Program-made: the position numbers and the translations under genes
Shown: positions 1-6,037 of the stretch, piece after piece
Layout: the number at the start of each line of letters is the position of its first letter
How positions within the stretch are numbered: the first letter of the stretch is position 1
Assembly (NCBI GenBank): GCA_031258505.1
Contig: JAIRMT010000139.1
Coordinates: 1-8,209, forward strand
Source of the DNA: Treponema sp.
GTDB lineage: Bacteria; Spirochaetota; Spirochaetia; Treponematales; Breznakiellaceae
Reading direction: 5' to 3'
DNA length: 8,209 nucleotides
The notes under the pieces: model-generated
The model's database searches: none
The model's input: the letters and a program-made list of their open reading frames with translations, nothing else
Told to the model about the DNA's origin: nothing

Positions 1-236
1 TGGTTTCAACCCAGCGCGCCGAGCTTGGCGCTTCCCAGAACCGCTTTGAAAAGGCGGTAAGCGGTATTGATATTGCCGCTGAGAACCTCCAGGCCGCTGA
101 ATCCCGGATCAGGGACGCGGACATAGCTAAAGAGATGGTCTCCTATTCCAGGGACCAGATTCTCCAGCAAGCTGGAACAGCGATGCTGGCCCAGGCTAAT
201 GTACAGACCCAGTCGGTCTTACAGCTTCTCGGCTAA
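1..236 (+). CDS. flaB: Flagellin FlaB, C-terminal end (5' truncated by window)
   Basis: This is the last 77 codons of a flagellin, read in the frame whose codons begin at base 3 and ending at TAA 234-236. The visible protein contains ASQNRFEKAV, IDIAAENLQAAESRIRDADI, AKEMVSYSRDQILQQAGTAML and AQANVQTQSVLQLLG. This is the classic C-terminal D0/D1 helix of bacterial flagellins (Flagellin_C). The C-terminal D0 helix packs against the N-terminal one to line the filament core. In spirochaetes, FlaB proteins form the core of the periplasmic flagellar filament. The N-terminal half lies upstream of the window, so I cannot say which FlaB paralogue this is. A strong terminator follows, so the gene probably ends its own transcript before flaG. 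Confidence 0.95.
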   Translation, partial: VSTQRAELGASQNRFEKAVSGIDIAAENLQAAESRIRDADIAKEMVSYSRDQILQQAGTAMLAQANVQTQSVLQLLG

Positions 237-323
237 ACAGGTTCAGGAAACGCGGAAACGCGGTTCCTTCACATTACGTTTTAAGTGAATCAAGAGACAT
301 CTGGACGTCGTCTTTTGAAACGC

Positions 324-362
324 AAGACGGGGAGTTTCGCGCCCTTCCCCGTCTTTTTTTTT
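324..362 (+). terminator. Rho-independent terminator after flagellin
   Basis: A perfect 10-bp stem pairs 324-333 (AAGACGGGGA) with 346-355 (TCCCCGTCTT) across a 12-nt loop. It is followed by an uninterrupted T tract at 354-362. This is a textbook intrinsic terminator for the upstream flagellin. It also separates the highly expressed flagellin from the flaG-fliD genes, whose SD sequence begins only 10 bases further on. Bases 310-314 (GTCTT) could pair with 324-328 (AAGAC) and compete with the foot of the stem, but that alternative is much weaker. Confidence 0.92.
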
Positions 363-387
363 ATGCCTTTTAGAGGAGACTATATCA

Positions 388-726
388 ATGAATATGCAAA
401 TACAAGCTACAGAAACCCTTGTAAAAAGTGTTGAATTACACCAAAGTCTGGAGGGACAAGCCCAAAAAGCAAAAGCCCCAAAAGAAGCGCCTGAACAAAA
501 TCCTATGCTCGAAATTCATACAGTCACGACACAGCTTGAGCAGGTTAGCTACATGTTTAACAAGAAACTCAAGTTTGAGATAGTACCCCAGTCGCACGAG
601 GTTATTGTTAAAGTGATTGATCCTTTAACCGATAAAGTGGTTAAAGTGTTACCACCTGAAGAACTGAGGCGCCTTCATAATCGAATAAGAGAAATGATTG
701 GCCTTTTGTTTGATGAACACGTTTAA
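388..726 (+). CDS. flaG: FlaG family flagellar protein
   Basis: This 112-residue protein has the usual FlaG layout. A variable, charged N-terminal region of about 45 residues (rich in Lys, Gln and Glu) is followed by the conserved core at residues 61-96: LKFEIVPQSHEVIVKVIDPL, then TDKVVKVLPPEELRRL. That pattern (L-F, VKVID--T--V---PPEE) is diagnostic of the family. FlaG proteins affect filament length or assembly in some bacteria, but their exact mechanism is unsettled. The start at 388 is supported by an SD, AGAGGAG (372-378), nine bases upstream; an in-frame ATG at 394 is a weaker alternative. It lies between flagellin and the cap gene fliD, the usual FlaG location, with a 47-nt gap to fliD, so the two are probably co-transcribed. 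Confidence 0.9.
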   Translation: MNMQIQATETLVKSVELHQSLEGQAQKAKAPKEAPEQNPMLEIHTVTTQLEQVSYMFNKKLKFEIVPQSHEVIVKVIDPLTDKVVKVLPPEELRRLHNRIREMIGLLFDEHV

Positions 727-773
727 CATAAGGTAGAGCAGCGCAAGAGCTGTTCAAAGGATCGTCAGGGGCT

Positions 774-3266
774 ATGTCCGATGTTTACATACCCGGTGTA
801 AGTAGCCGGTTTAATACTGATCAACTTATTGAAAGTCTCATGAGAGTTGAACGTCTTCCTAAGGATCGTGCTGAGAAAAATGTTGAAGACTTACAAACCC
901 AGAAGACATACTGGCAGAATATTGGTCAGCGCATTACGGCATTGAGAGATAGCGCCCGACTTCTCTATTCGTTCCAGAATCCGTTCAATGACCGGATTGT
1001 CAGTTCATCAGACCCATCCGTGCTGAGTGGAACTTCTACCCGTCAGGCCGATAATCAAGAACACTATTTCACTGTTAAGCAAATCGCACAGACCGACCGT
1101 TTCTTGTCTCAGCCCCTTGATAACTCATTCCGGGTTGATGAGGGAACCTATACATTCTCGATTGGGAAAGAGGAAGTTTCCTTCAACTTCCGGGGCGGGT
1201 CTTTACAGGAATTTGTTGATACCCTGAACAGACGGGGAACGAACAAGCTACGAGCAAGCCTAGTCGCGGTACAACCCGGCAAAAAATCACTGTTAATTGA
1301 ATCGCGTATAACCGGCGCGGAAAACCGGTTACTGTTTTCAGGCGCGGCTGAGGATTTCGCGGTTCGTACTGGTATTCTGGAAGATGGCGGCGCGGCTGTT
1401 ATCGCACCCGAACCTGCTCCTGTGGCTCCTCTGCCTCCGCCTCCCGTTGCCGAGCCTGTTCCTGTGGAGCTGATGGTACGTGAAGAACCGCTCACGATAG
1501 ATGCTGGCGGAACAGCGCTCATTCCGTTTGACGTGGGTTCTGATTATTCCCAAGACGGAATTCTGCGTTTTGAGATAGCCACTACGATTCACGCCGAAGA
1601 GCTGGAACCAGCGTCTTTAGAGCAAGAGCCGTCAGTGGCTGAACCCGCTGAAGCCCCGGCCATGGTACAGGATGCTGTAAAAGAAGCGCCGCCGGTTTCC
1701 GCCGAGGCACTTGCGCTTTCAATGGCCGCAACCGCACTTGCGGAATCCGCAACCGCGCTTTCATCAGCCGCCGCCGCTATTACCGGCGCAGTTGCCGCAC
1801 TTACCACTCCATCGCCTATCCTAAATATTGCGCCTGAGCTAGAAACCGAATCAGCGCCGCTTCAAGAAGAAGCAGTGGTCGAAGAAACGCCGCCAGACCT
1901 AGCATCGACAGCGCCCGCTGAGGAAGAGGAAAAACCAGTCTCTCCCAATCATCAATCAGTGCTTACGATTGCTGAAGACGCGCCACCTCAAGACAAGCCG
2001 ATTGTGGAAACAGTGCCTGAAGATGCGCCGCTTCTTGCAGAAGAAGCAAAAGAGCCAGAGCCAGTAGCTGAAGAAATTCCCGTAGTTACGCAAGAAACCC
2101 AGCCGGAACCTGAGCCAATGCGGGTGGATAACATGAATATGCTGTCCCTTACCTTTACCGACGGCACAACAGGTATGCTTCCGCCTGTCGAAGATTCGAC
2201 GGATTTCAAGGCGTATCAGTACAAGGTTTCTGATATTGCCGATGGCAAGACTATCGCTTCCATAGACGTTGTCAACCTCAATACTCATCGAGACTTGGCT
2301 ATCCGCAACATCAGTTTCACTGCCCAGAAAACCGAGCCAGAGCCGGCAGAGCCTGCACAACCAGAACCAGCGCCAGTGCTTGCAGAACCAGCGCGGGTGA
2401 GCAATGGCGTGCCTCGCACACCGGTATCCCTGGCGCAGGACGCAATCATATATATGGAAGGAATCGAGATTAGTCGCCCTACTAATACCTTTGACGATCT
2501 GCTCACCGGTATTACGCTCACAGTAAAAAAACCATCCGAAACGCCAGTCAGGTTTGGGGTTGAAGCGGATCGGGAAATGATCAAAGACTCAATCATCGCG
2601 CTGGTGGGAAACTATAACCAACTCGTGGCTGAGATCAATGTCGTTACACAAAGGAATGAAACGGTTATCAACGAGCTTACCTATCTTTCAGAGGATGAAC
2701 GTGCGGACCTTCGCAAGCGTCTGGGGGTTTTTTCTGGAGACTCAACACTGACCCAGTATAAAACCAGCCTGCAACGCGCCGCCACAGTTTCTTACTCTAC
2801 CTCCGCAGAAGATGACCTCGCACTCCTGTCGCAGATAGGCATAGGTACCGATGTTCGGGGAACTACCGGAAGCGGCGGCTATGACCCGTCACGGCTGCGC
2901 GGCTATCTTGAAATTGACGAGAAAATGCTGGACGCAGCCCTTGACCGGGATCCAAGCGCAATTCAACAGCTTTTTGGTCAAGACACCGACGGCGACCTCA
3001 TTGTTGATTCCGGCATCGCCTATATGTTTGAGACGCTTTCCAAACCCTATACGGAAATCGGAGGCATCATAACCTTAAAAACAAACACTATTGATGCCAG
3101 AATCAGTCAGGAACAACGGCGTATTGAGACGCTGGATCGTCAGCTCGCCGCAAAAGAAGCCTCTTTGAAACTTCAGTATAGCCAAATGGAAGATGCCTAC
3201 AACCAAATGGAACAAATGACTTCTTCCCTCGACCAGTTCAGTCAGCAAAACAACAACAACAGGTAG
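774..3266 (+). CDS. fliD: Flagellar filament cap protein FliD with large Pro/Glu/Ala-rich insertion
   Basis: FliD (HAP2) caps the growing filament and promotes flagellin folding; in spirochaetes the filament is periplasmic. The FliD N-terminal domain covers about residues 1-105, with the hallmark opening IPGVSSRFNTDQLIESLMRVE. A folded region follows at 106-205. The FliD C-terminal domain covers about 551-820, including NYNQLVAEINVVTQ, the segment GYLEIDEKMLDAALDRDPSA with QQLFG just after it, and a terminal coiled coil (about 770-825). At 830 aa it is far longer than the usual 450-700. The excess is low complexity: P/A-rich 211-232, E/P/A-rich 274-452 with an alanine-rich helix-like stretch at 309-343, and P/E/A-rich 519-543. 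Between them, 240-273 and 453-518 look like two parts of one beta-rich domain split by the insert. A weak SD (AGGGG, 767-771) lies very close to the ATG. No frameshift is apparent. Confidence 0.95.
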   Translation: MSDVYIPGVSSRFNTDQLIESLMRVERLPKDRAEKNVEDLQTQKTYWQNIGQRITALRDSARLLYSFQNPFNDRIVSSSDPSVLSGTSTRQADNQEHYFTVKQIAQTDRFLSQPLDNSFRVDEGTYTFSIGKEEVSFNFRGGSLQEFVDTLNRRGTNKLRASLVAVQPGKKSLLIESRITGAENRLLFSGAAEDFAVRTGILEDGGAAVIAPEPAPVAPLPPPPVAEPVPVELMVREEPLTIDAGGTALIPFDVGSDYSQDGILRFEIATTIHAEELEPASLEQEPSVAEPAEAPAMVQDAVKEAPPVSAEALALSMAATALAESATALSSAAAAITGAVAALTTPSPILNIAPELETESAPLQEEAVVEETPPDLASTAPAEEEEKPVSPNHQSVLTIAEDAPPQDKPIVETVPEDAPLLAEEAKEPEPVAEEIPVVTQETQPEPEPMRVDNMNMLSLTFTDGTTGMLPPVEDSTDFKAYQYKVSDIADGKTIASIDVVNLNTHRDLAIRNISFTAQKTEPEPAEPAQPEPAPVLAEPARVSNGVPRTPVSLAQDAIIYMEGIEISRPTNTFDDLLTGITLTVKKPSETPVRFGVEADREMIKDSIIALVGNYNQLVAEINVVTQRNETVINELTYLSEDERADLRKRLGVFSGDSTLTQYKTSLQRAATVSYSTSAEDDLALLSQIGIGTDVRGTTGSGGYDPSRLRGYLEIDEKMLDAALDRDPSAIQQLFGQDTDGDLIVDSGIAYMFETLSKPYTEIGGIITLKTNTIDARISQEQRRIETLDRQLAAKEASLKLQYSQMEDAYNQMEQMTSSLDQFSQQNNNNR
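1593..2129 (+). other. Low-complexity Pro/Glu/Ala insertion within FliD
   Basis: These bases encode FliD residues 274-452, which consist mostly of Pro, Glu, Ala, Val and Ser. Short repeated themes include EDAP, EPEP, AEE and PVAE. In the middle, residues 309-343 form an alanine-rich, Pro-free block likely to be helical. The segment interrupts a region that looks beta-rich on both sides (240-273 and 453-518), suggesting a flexible linker or extension inserted into one of the outer FliD domains. I see no boundary repeat that would mark a recent insertion, and codon use resembles the rest of the gene. Confidence 0.7.
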
Positions 3267-3269
3267 TAT

Positions 3270-4100
3270 ATGCACATATTTATTAACGAAGAACCAGTAG
3301 ACATTGTGATTGAAGAAGAAAAAACCATCGGCGATGTCCTTGCGGGCATTGACGCCTGGCTCTCTGAGTCTGAAAACCGGATAAGCGGCCTACGAATCAA
3401 TGATGAGCCGATATGTCTGTCCGCTATGACCAAAGCCTTTGAACAGAGCCTTGAGCATATCGACAGTCTCAACATCACCGTCAGCACATGGGACAGCCTC
3501 GCGGTAGAAGCTCTGCTTGATTCGCAGGAAGCTCTTTCTTTTTACACAGCCAGCTCGTTTAATGACAAAGCGCAAATCAAGAAGGCATGGGAAGAAAGCG
3601 CTGCCGCGCGTTTCCTCTCCAAATACATTCCCGATACCTTTGCGCTGTTGGCAAAAACCTTAGCGGGCGAAGCTAATGCCGCTGAAATGGCGCAGGCGCT
3701 TGATGAGCGCATTCGTGAGTTTACCGATACCAACGCGGAAACGCGCAAATTGGCCAAGCTCATTTCCAGCCTAGCAAAGCGCCTTGAGGAACTCCCGCTG
3801 GATATCCAGACCGCTCAGGACCGAAAAGTCGCCGAAACCGTGAATATCTTTTCTCTGACCGTAGACAAACTACTCAGACTTATTCGCATTTTAAGAATAC
3901 AAGATGTGAATGTTATGGAGAACGTCGCTATCGACAATCAGCCCTTCTCCCTGTTTATCGAAAACTTTACTGCCTTATTAGGAGAGTTTCTGGCCGCCTA
4001 CGAAGCTAACGACGTGGTGCTGCTTGGAGATTTGGCGGAATATGAGCTTTCACCTCGCCTTCTGAAACTTTATACAGCTATGGGAAGCATAATTTTATGA
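3270..4100 (+). CDS. Conserved hypothetical protein downstream of fliD (TP0873-like by position)
   Basis: I do not recognise a named family in this 276-residue protein. The first 50 residues look like a small beta-rich module (MHIFINEEPVDIVIEEEKT, then GLRINDEPI). The rest is predicted helical and Leu/Ala/Glu-rich, with a basic segment LLRLIRILRI at 211-220 and a conserved-looking acidic C-terminal helix at 237-262 (AAYEANDVVLLGDLAEYEL). No signal peptide or membrane segment is visible, so it is probably cytoplasmic. The ATG is only 3 nt after the fliD stop and lacks a clear SD, which suggests translational coupling to fliD. Its own stop overlaps the next start (ATGA, 4097-4100). The location suggests a flagellar assembly or chaperone-like role, but that is inference. 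It does not show the FliS pattern. Confidence 0.85.
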   Translation: MHIFINEEPVDIVIEEEKTIGDVLAGIDAWLSESENRISGLRINDEPICLSAMTKAFEQSLEHIDSLNITVSTWDSLAVEALLDSQEALSFYTASSFNDKAQIKKAWEESAAARFLSKYIPDTFALLAKTLAGEANAAEMAQALDERIREFTDTNAETRKLAKLISSLAKRLEELPLDIQTAQDRKVAETVNIFSLTVDKLLRLIRILRIQDVNVMENVAIDNQPFSLFIENFTALLGEFLAAYEANDVVLLGDLAEYELSPRLLKLYTAMGSIIL

Positions 4101-4363
4101 AAGTACTTAGAATCAAAGACATTATTCGGAAAGACGTACCTATTTACTATCGTATGTTTTTCTCAGGTTGCGCCAGCTTGGAGTTGCTTAATGCCAGTCT
4201 AGTAGAACGGCAGATCGATTTTTCCATCGAGATAAAGCCCACCGGTGTAAAGGAAATTCTCGTTACCCTTGCCGAGCCGGTTGATTACCCGTTGATCCCG
4301 CTTATAAAGGCGCTGAAAACAGCCATAGATGATCTCGACAAGAATGGAAAGCTGCCTCTTTAG
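4097..4363 (+). CDS. Small conserved hypothetical protein (TP0874-like by position)
   Basis: This 88-residue soluble protein opens MKVLRIKDIIRKDVPIYYR. It is a mixed alpha/beta sequence with strands around FSIEIKP and KEILVTL, followed by a C-terminal helix, PLIPLIKALKTAIDDLDKNG. No membrane segment, Cys cluster or known catalytic motif is visible. Its start overlaps the stop of the 276-aa gene by 4 nt, and its 3' end overlaps the tsaE start, so all are translated from one message. The overlaps on both sides and the good coding pattern support a real gene. The function is unknown. The stable position between fliD and tsaE suggests a partner of the 276-aa protein, which is inference from context only. 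Confidence 0.8.
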   Translation: MKVLRIKDIIRKDVPIYYRMFFSGCASLELLNASLVERQIDFSIEIKPTGVKEILVTLAEPVDYPLIPLIKALKTAIDDLDKNGKLPL

Positions 4364-4778
4364 CGTTGTTTCATCCTCGCCAGAAGAAACAATAACCATA
4401 GGAGAGCGTATTGCCGCGCTTTTACACAAAGGCAGCGTTGTGGCCCTGCGCGGCGGTCTGGGCGCCGGCAAAACCTGCCTTACCAAAGGCATTGCGCGAG
4501 GCCTTGGCGTTACCGAAGAGGTAACCAGTCCCACCTACACCATCATTTCCGAGTATGAAGGGCGCCTGCCATTTTATCACATTGACGCTTACCGGCTGCG
4601 CGGCGACGATGACTTCGCCGCTCTGGGCGCTGACGACGCGCTCTATGGCAATGGAGTAACGGTTATCGAATGGAGTGAGCGGGTAGCGAACTCTATACCT
4701 GATACTGCCTTAGCCATTGAGATTTCGATTCTTGAAGACGCCCGCCGCCTGATTGCCGTGAAAGAGGCCGCGCCATGA
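4344..4778 (+). CDS. tsaE: tRNA t6A biosynthesis ATPase TsaE
   Basis: TsaE is the P-loop ATPase that works with TsaB and TsaD to transfer the threonylcarbamoyl group to A37 of ANN-decoding tRNAs. Counting from the ATG at 4344 (144 aa), the sequence shows the opening helix SPEETITIGERIA (12-24), Walker A GLGAGKT (38-44), SPTYTI (62-67), the HIDAYRL segment (79-85) and IEWSERV (108-114). All are family hallmarks in the right order. An in-frame ATG at 4329 would add five residues (MISTR) and lengthen the overlap with the upstream gene from 20 to 35 nt. I prefer 4344 because the family N-terminus begins shortly before SPEET, but neither start has a clear SD. The stop overlaps the tsaB start (ATGA), so the two subunits are translationally coupled. 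Confidence 0.93.
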   Translation: MESCLFSVVSSSPEETITIGERIAALLHKGSVVALRGGLGAGKTCLTKGIARGLGVTEEVTSPTYTIISEYEGRLPFYHIDAYRLRGDDDFAALGADDALYGNGVTVIEWSERVANSIPDTALAIEISILEDARRLIAVKEAAP

Positions 4779-5497
4779 TCATACTTGCGCTTGATACCGC
4801 AACCGCGCTCTTATCTGTGGCGCTTTCCATAGACCGTGATCCGGCTGAGACATGGTATGTTGAAATCGACGCGGGGCAGCGTCATTCCGAGCTGCTCATG
4901 GACATAATCGACAGCCTGCTTAAAACCGCTGGCATGGTTCCCGCTGATTTGGACGCGCTGGCCAGCATGAAAGGCCCCGGTTCCTTCACGGGCCTGCGTA
5001 TCGGTTTCTCAGCAGCTCAGGGTATGGCGCTTGCCCTGGGCGTCCCTTCACTCAGCATCCCTACGCTTGACTGTATGGCTGTCCCGCATCAGCACTGGCC
5101 AGGCATTGTTGTGCCAGCCATAGACGCCAGAAAGCGCTGCTTCTTTAGCGCCCTGTATCGCGGCATGTGCGACGCGCACACTGCGGAACGGCTTACCGAT
5201 TACATGGACGCGGATAGCGCCGCCATTGCTCAGGCGCTGAACGCCGTAAAGCAGGACGAGCCAGTTTTACTTACCGGCCCTGATGCCGCGCTTCTCGCAG
5301 CAGCCTTGAGTGAAATCCCCTCGTTTAACAAAACCTTGCTGCGCCTTGATCCAACACGCAGACGCGGCCATGCAAAAGAGCTGGCGACACTGGCGCGGGC
5401 AAAACTTGCCACAAGCAGCGCGGCAGACATCGCCGCTGAACTGCGTTCCGGCCTCCTCTACCTCCGCAGAAGCGATGCCGAACTGCAACAGCCTTAA
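4775..5497 (+). CDS. tsaB: tRNA t6A biosynthesis protein TsaB (YeaZ)
   Basis: TsaB is the inactive paralogue of TsaD. It acts as the dimerisation scaffold of the TsaB-TsaD-TsaE complex that makes t6A37 in tRNA. The 240-residue length is typical. Visible motifs are ILALDTATALLSVAL (3-17), RHSELLMDIIDSLL (36-49), KGPGSFTGLRIG (66-77) and PAIDARKRCFFSALY (114-128). These fit the N-terminal ASKHA-type domain; the C-terminal half is more variable, as usual. The ATG overlaps the tsaE stop by 4 nt. tsaD and tsaC are not in the window. After the stop the direction of transcription continues, but about 110 nt separate it from the next gene, which has its own promoter, so tsaB is probably the last gene of this operon. 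Confidence 0.93.
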   Translation: MIILALDTATALLSVALSIDRDPAETWYVEIDAGQRHSELLMDIIDSLLKTAGMVPADLDALASMKGPGSFTGLRIGFSAAQGMALALGVPSLSIPTLDCMAVPHQHWPGIVVPAIDARKRCFFSALYRGMCDAHTAERLTDYMDADSAAIAQALNAVKQDEPVLLTGPDAALLAAALSEIPSFNKTLLRLDPTRRRGHAKELATLARAKLATSSAADIAAELRSGLLYLRRSDAELQQP

Positions 5498-5553
5498 AAA
5501 ATTACGCTATCGCTAGTCCGTCCGCGTCTGCAAATCACCACCCATAGAGACTC

Positions 5554-5568
5554 GTTTCAGCCTGAAAC
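5554..5568. promoter_or_regulatory. Perfect 15-bp palindrome upstream of the zinc-module promoter
   Basis: GTTTCAGCCTGAAAC has 7-bp arms (5554-5560 and 5562-5568) around one central base. It ends 3 bases before the predicted -35 box at 5572. A one-base centre and no following T tract make it unlikely to be a terminator for tsaB, so a protein-binding site is more plausible. The cognate regulator is unknown. Confidence 0.45.
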
Positions 5569-5571
5569 CTC

Positions 5572-5600
5572 TTGACGAAAATTTTTTATTACGTTAAACT
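5572..5600 (+). promoter_or_regulatory. Sigma70-type promoter for the 108-aa gene and ZinT-ZnuA gene
   Basis: TTGACG (5572-5577) and TAAACT (5595-5600) match five and four of the six consensus bases, with an ideal 17-bp spacer. Transcription would begin around 5606-5608, at or next to the ATG at 5607. No Shine-Dalgarno precedes that ATG, so the message is probably leaderless or nearly so. Confidence 0.6.
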
Positions 5601-5614
5601 AACTTTATGGTAAT
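5588..5614. promoter_or_regulatory. 27-bp imperfect dyad overlapping -10 box and start codon: candidate metalloregulator operator
   Basis: The two arms pair at 10 of 13 positions around base 5601: ATTAC (5588-5592) with GTAAT (5610-5614), TAAA (5595-5598) with TTTA (5604-5607), and T5600 with A5602. It covers the -10 box and the start codon, which is where a repressor would block transcription. Its size and AT-rich dyad form resemble Fur/Zur-family operators, and the genes downstream have zinc-binding signatures. Assignment to Zur is inference; the sequence does not match a textbook Zur box exactly. Confidence 0.5.
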
Positions 5615-5933
5615 TATCCCCGCAAAAAAAGTCATTCTTACTGCTTTAACCACTGCATGGCTCGCATTAGCTGTTATTTTTGCGGGGGTTTTTATCATTG
5701 AAAAACATGACCATGAACATATTGACGTTTCCGGCCATAATCTCCCTTCCAGTGAAAACTGCCATATCTGCCTTGAAATACAAATAGCCCAGCGCTTGAT
5801 AGAAGCCTTTGGACGACTCGGCGTAAGCCTCGCCCTTATAGGTTTCATCTCGCGCGTTGAGCCTCTGATAAAACCTCAGTTACTTTTTTATTCAAAAAAA
5901 CCCATCGAATTAAAAGTGCGACTTAATTGTTGA
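5607..5933 (+). CDS. Membrane-anchored His/Cys-rich small protein, putative zinc-module component
   Basis: This 108-residue protein has an N-terminal hydrophobic segment (about 7-31) that would act as a signal anchor. A short polar region with possible metal ligands follows: HDHEH (34-38), H44 and C52-H-I-C55. A second hydrophobic stretch lies at about 62-81, and the tail is basic with a terminal Cys. The His/CxxC region would sit outside the inner membrane if the first segment is a signal anchor. I do not recognise a named family. Proteins of this general shape occur next to zinc uptake genes, and here it directly precedes the ZinT-ZnuA gene with a 104-nt gap. A role in zinc binding, sensing or delivery is inferred. 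No SD precedes the ATG; the start is supported by promoter position and frame. Confidence 0.65.
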   Translation: MVIIPAKKVILTALTTAWLALAVIFAGVFIIEKHDHEHIDVSGHNLPSSENCHICLEIQIAQRLIEAFGRLGVSLALIGFISRVEPLIKPQLLFYSKKPIELKVRLNC

Positions 5934-5963
5934 TTAATCCTCCAAAAACACAATTCAACAGCA

Positions 5964-5980
5964 GACTTGTTTAACAAGTC
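5964..5980. repeat. 17-bp perfect palindrome upstream of ZinT-ZnuA gene
   Basis: GACTTGTTTAACAAGTC has perfect 8-bp arms around T5972. The same arm core, GACTTGTT/AACAAGTC, recurs in the larger palindrome at 7644-7682 on the other side of the ZinT-ZnuA gene. It could be an operator, a weak intercistronic hairpin or a member of a dispersed palindromic family. Confidence 0.5.
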
Positions 5981-5981
5981 C

Positions 5982-6011
5982 ATTTCCCCTCATTTTAATT
6001 TTTGGGGAAAT
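5982..6011 (+). promoter_or_regulatory. Stem-loop in the leader of the ZinT-ZnuA gene
   Basis: ATTTCCCC (5982-5989) pairs perfectly with GGGGAAAT (6004-6011) around a 14-nt AT-rich loop. It ends 15 bases before the SD GGAGG (6027-6031). No T tract follows immediately, so it is not a standard terminator. It could stabilise the downstream message or set differential expression between the two genes. Confidence 0.4.
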
Positions 6012-6037
6012 ATAAATTCTTTATTTGGAGGTATAAC

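Noticed and set aside
246..267. Short direct repeat GGAAACGC x2 after flagellin
   Set aside because: There are only two 8-base copies with a weak inverted tail. This is too little to support a regulatory or mobile element.
1148..1592. Antisense genes opposite the FliD Pro/Ala-rich region
   Set aside because: They are Ser/Thr/Gly-rich shadow frames of the GC-rich fliD sequence, with no SD and no recognisable domain.
1956..2360. 134-aa minus-strand gene inside fliD
   Set aside because: Its composition mirrors the E/P/A-rich coding strand. The fliD frame continues through it with clear homology on both sides.
3270..4100. 276-aa protein as the flagellar chaperone FliS
   Set aside because: FliS is about 130 aa with a characteristic N-terminal Tyr/Gln helix. 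This protein is twice as long and lacks that pattern, even though its position after fliD is suggestive.
5554..5568. Terminator for tsaB
   Set aside because: The palindrome has only a one-base centre and no adjacent T tract. The T-rich stretch at 5582-5587 is too far away and belongs to the promoter spacer.
6002..6037. Upstream TTG start for the ZinT-ZnuA gene
   Set aside because: It would add 12 polar residues before the signal sequence and lies inside a stem-loop. The ATG at 6038 has a strong SD and gives a normal signal peptide.
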